Positions 62,442 to 64,000 of a stretch of 64,000 nt of DNA are shown one piece after another. The notes beneath the pieces were generated by a model. The model was not told the DNA's origin, ran no database searches, and worked only from the letters and a program-made list of their open reading frames with translations. The position numbers and the translations under genes were made by a program. The first letter of the stretch is position 1. The number at the start of each line of letters is the position of its first letter. The DNA is from Rhodanobacteraceae bacterium ZG21-1 (lineage in GTDB: Bacteria; Pseudomonadota; Gammaproteobacteria; Xanthomonadales; Rhodanobacteraceae), in the NCBI GenBank assembly GCA_021390615.1, contig JAJEJU010000025.1, forward strand, positions 1,860,001 to 1,924,000, given 5' to 3'.

Positions 62442-63773
62442 TCAAAGCTCGGCCGGCAGAGGCCATTCCGTCGACTTTGACGAGCCCTTGCTGTGCTCGC
62501 CCAGATGCAGGCTGCGGCCGTCGGCGGATACCCGCAGGCCGCGATCCGTAGCGAACTGCATCCAGGCCGGCCGCTGCGCCAGGCGGGCAGCCAGCGGGCG
62601 GCCGGCACCCCGGGTCTGGCGCAGCCACAGTATGGTTGCCGTCATGCGCAACGCAGCGATCGTGTCCTGCTGCCCATTCAGATAACTGACGTAGGCTTGC
62701 GAAGATTCGGAGACTGAGCTGCTCCCCGCAGGATTGGAAATCCAATCGAGCAGACTGGCTTGGCGCGGCAGCTGCTGCACGGTGAACAGCCGGTCATCCA
62801 GCACCTGTGTCCGCATCACGTCACTGCCCAACCAGGCGTAATAGGCCTCCGTCATTCGGCGCGTACCGGTTGCGGAAAACAGCAGCGCATCCCACCAGTG
62901 CGAGCGTCCCCCCTCTGCCAATCGATAGCTCGCCTCGACGAAGCGCAACTCCCATTGCATGCTGGCCTGCCAATCCGCATCGTCCTGGCCGACCGCGGCG
63001 AATGCTGTGGTGCAGCTATCCGGCAACGGCGCATCTGGCGGCAGCTCGCTCAGCATCTGCACGAATAAGCGTGACGCACCGCGCAGCCTGGCAGCCGCCA
63101 GCAGCGTGCCGATCAAGGTATTGCTGTGGGCATGCATGCGGCGCATCGCCTGCGCATAAGCGCATACCTGGTCGAGCGCTTCGGCTTGATGGCCATCGAC
63201 AAAGGTCAGCGCGATCGCGGTGGGCCAGATGGTTTGCGTCTGGCCGTAGGCAGGTATCGCATTAACACTTGGCGTCAGATCGTTCCATTCGTAATCGTAG
63301 TCGACGATCGCCTGATCCCGCTTCAGACGCACCTGTTCGCGGGCCAGCAGCGCACGCAGCGCATCCTGATGCTGGCGCACCTTGACCAGGCAATCGTCAT
63401 CATTGACGCGGCGGCAAGTGATAGCCCGGTCGGCGTCCTCAAGCGCTGGCAACTTGGGATATTGCGCGTCGGCAGCGCTCGCGAATTCGCTGATGTCCCC
63501 GCCATCAGGGTGGGCAGCCAGCCACTCAGCGAAGCGCTGCCGGTCCTGTGCATACACCGCATCCAGTCGATCCGCCGGCACGTCGTACCTGGCCAGCCAC
63601 AAGGCAGGAAACGCATTGCGCCCCTGCTTCGGCCGCAGATCCTGCTGCATCAGCGCGAGCGCCTTCGCCTGCGCCTCGGTCGGGCCACGCAGGCGCGCCC
63701 ACGAGAACAACACGGGATACACGATCACCACGACGGCGATCGCCAAGGCCAAGCCTTTCATCACGCGTTTCAT
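62442..63773 (-). CDS. Membrane-anchored protein of unknown function
   Basis: This 443-residue protein has an N-terminal uncleaved or cleaved hydrophobic segment (GLALAIAVVVIVYPVLFSWA) and a long soluble, mostly helical domain (EAQAKALALMQQDLRPKQGRNAFPALWLARYDVP...). A single CRRVNDDDC pair is present, and the end is rich in Ser/Lys. No catalytic motif is recognised. It is convergent with cysK and probably unrelated to sulfur metabolism. Confidence 0.65.
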   Translation of the reverse strand: MKRVMKGLALAIAVVVIVYPVLFSWARLRGPTEAQAKALALMQQDLRPKQGRNAFPALWLARYDVPADRLDAVYAQDRQRFAEWLAAHPDGGDISEFASAADAQYPKLPALEDADRAITCRRVNDDDCLVKVRQHQDALRALLAREQVRLKRDQAIVDYDYEWNDLTPSVNAIPAYGQTQTIWPTAIALTFVDGHQAEALDQVCAYAQAMRRMHAHSNTLIGTLLAAARLRGASRLFVQMLSELPPDAPLPDSCTTAFAAVGQDDADWQASMQWELRFVEASYRLAEGGRSHWWDALLFSATGTRRMTEAYYAWLGSDVMRTQVLDDRLFTVQQLPRQASLLDWISNPAGSSSVSESSQAYVSYLNGQQDTIAALRMTATILWLRQTRGAGRPLAARLAQRPAWMQFATDRGLRVSADGRSLHLGEHSKGSSKSTEWPLPAEL

Positions 63774-63829
63774 GGCATCCCCTGTTCTGGTCCCGCTTCA
63801 ACGATGCATCGCGCTACGGCCAGATGCGA

Positions 63830-64000
63830 TTATTCGCACACCGAATGTCCGTCTTTCACATCTATCAGGCGCGCATTGGCGAGCACCACCTGGAACAAGG
63901 GTCGCGGCCAGGACTCGAACGACGTGGTGCCGGGCAAGATGGGGCAACTGGAAGTCTTCAGCAGGCGTGGCTGCTCCAGCGGCATCATGCCCATGTCGAA
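63830..64000 (-). CDS. 3' end of a minus-strand gene, partial
   Basis: The frame is open to the right edge and ends with TAA at 63830-63832. The visible 56 residues (FDMGMMPLEQPRLLKTSSCP...VLANARLIDVKDGHSVCE) are the C-terminus of a protein with two Cys residues. It lies 56 bp upstream of the membrane-anchored protein gene on the same strand, so the two may be co-transcribed. Family not recognised. Confidence 0.5.
   Translation of the reverse strand, partial: FDMGMMPLEQPRLLKTSSCPILPGTTSFESWPRPLFQVVLANARLIDVKDGHSVCE

Overview
The window looks like a chromosome segment of a high-G+C gammaproteobacterium. The TonB-dependent receptor, the galactose-catabolic genes, the cys cluster and the ntrBC/hemC block all resemble those of Xanthomonadales, most likely a Rhodanobacteraceae relative (Rhodanobacter, Dyella, Frateuria). 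This placement is inference from protein character. There is no rRNA, tRNA or other taxonomic marker in the window.

Region 1 (1-5.3 kb) is core genome: a partial membrane protein, a DUF481 outer-membrane protein with a clear terminator, hemC, and the nitrogen two-component pair ntrB-ntrC. Region 2 (about 5.3-34.6 kb) is an accessory island, with visibly lower G+C in places. It is littered with about 160-bp MITE-like elements built from the two ends of an IS21-family transposon. It holds small secreted proteins, a blaI-blaR1 regulatory pair with twin operators, a broken IS21 element fused to an alcohol dehydrogenase fragment, an ATPase plus TOPRIM-like gene pair, and a large secreted RHS toxin with an HEMGH metallopeptidase tip and a probable immunity gene. 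Two csrA remnants flank the RHS locus. The island continues with a same-strand operon of a RecD-like helicase-nuclease, an RloC/PrrC-like AAA ATPase, a coiled-coil protein, a gene truncated by a MITE, and an Upf1-like helicase. This last block is the best candidate for an undescribed, probably anti-phage, system.

Region 3 (34.8-51.9 kb) is a galactoside utilisation locus. A TonB-dependent receptor takes up oligosaccharide, GH35 beta-galactosidase and GH27 alpha-galactosidase release galactose, an aldose 1-epimerase and a sugar porter handle the free sugar, and the De Ley-Doudoroff route (SDR dehydrogenase, lactonase, DgoD, DgoK, DgoA) converts it to central metabolites. A GntR-type DgoR with a perfect 10-bp inverted repeat upstream probably controls the catabolic operon.

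Region 4 (51.1-62.4 kb) is assimilatory sulfate reduction and cysteine synthesis: a TSUP permease, cysJ-cysI-cysH, a fused ATP sulfurylase/APS kinase, divergent cysB and cysG, and cysK. An IS5-like MITE lies between the fused gene and cysB. The window ends with a membrane-anchored hypothetical protein and the 3' end of another gene, both on the minus strand. No CRISPR array, tRNA, rRNA or integrase was seen.
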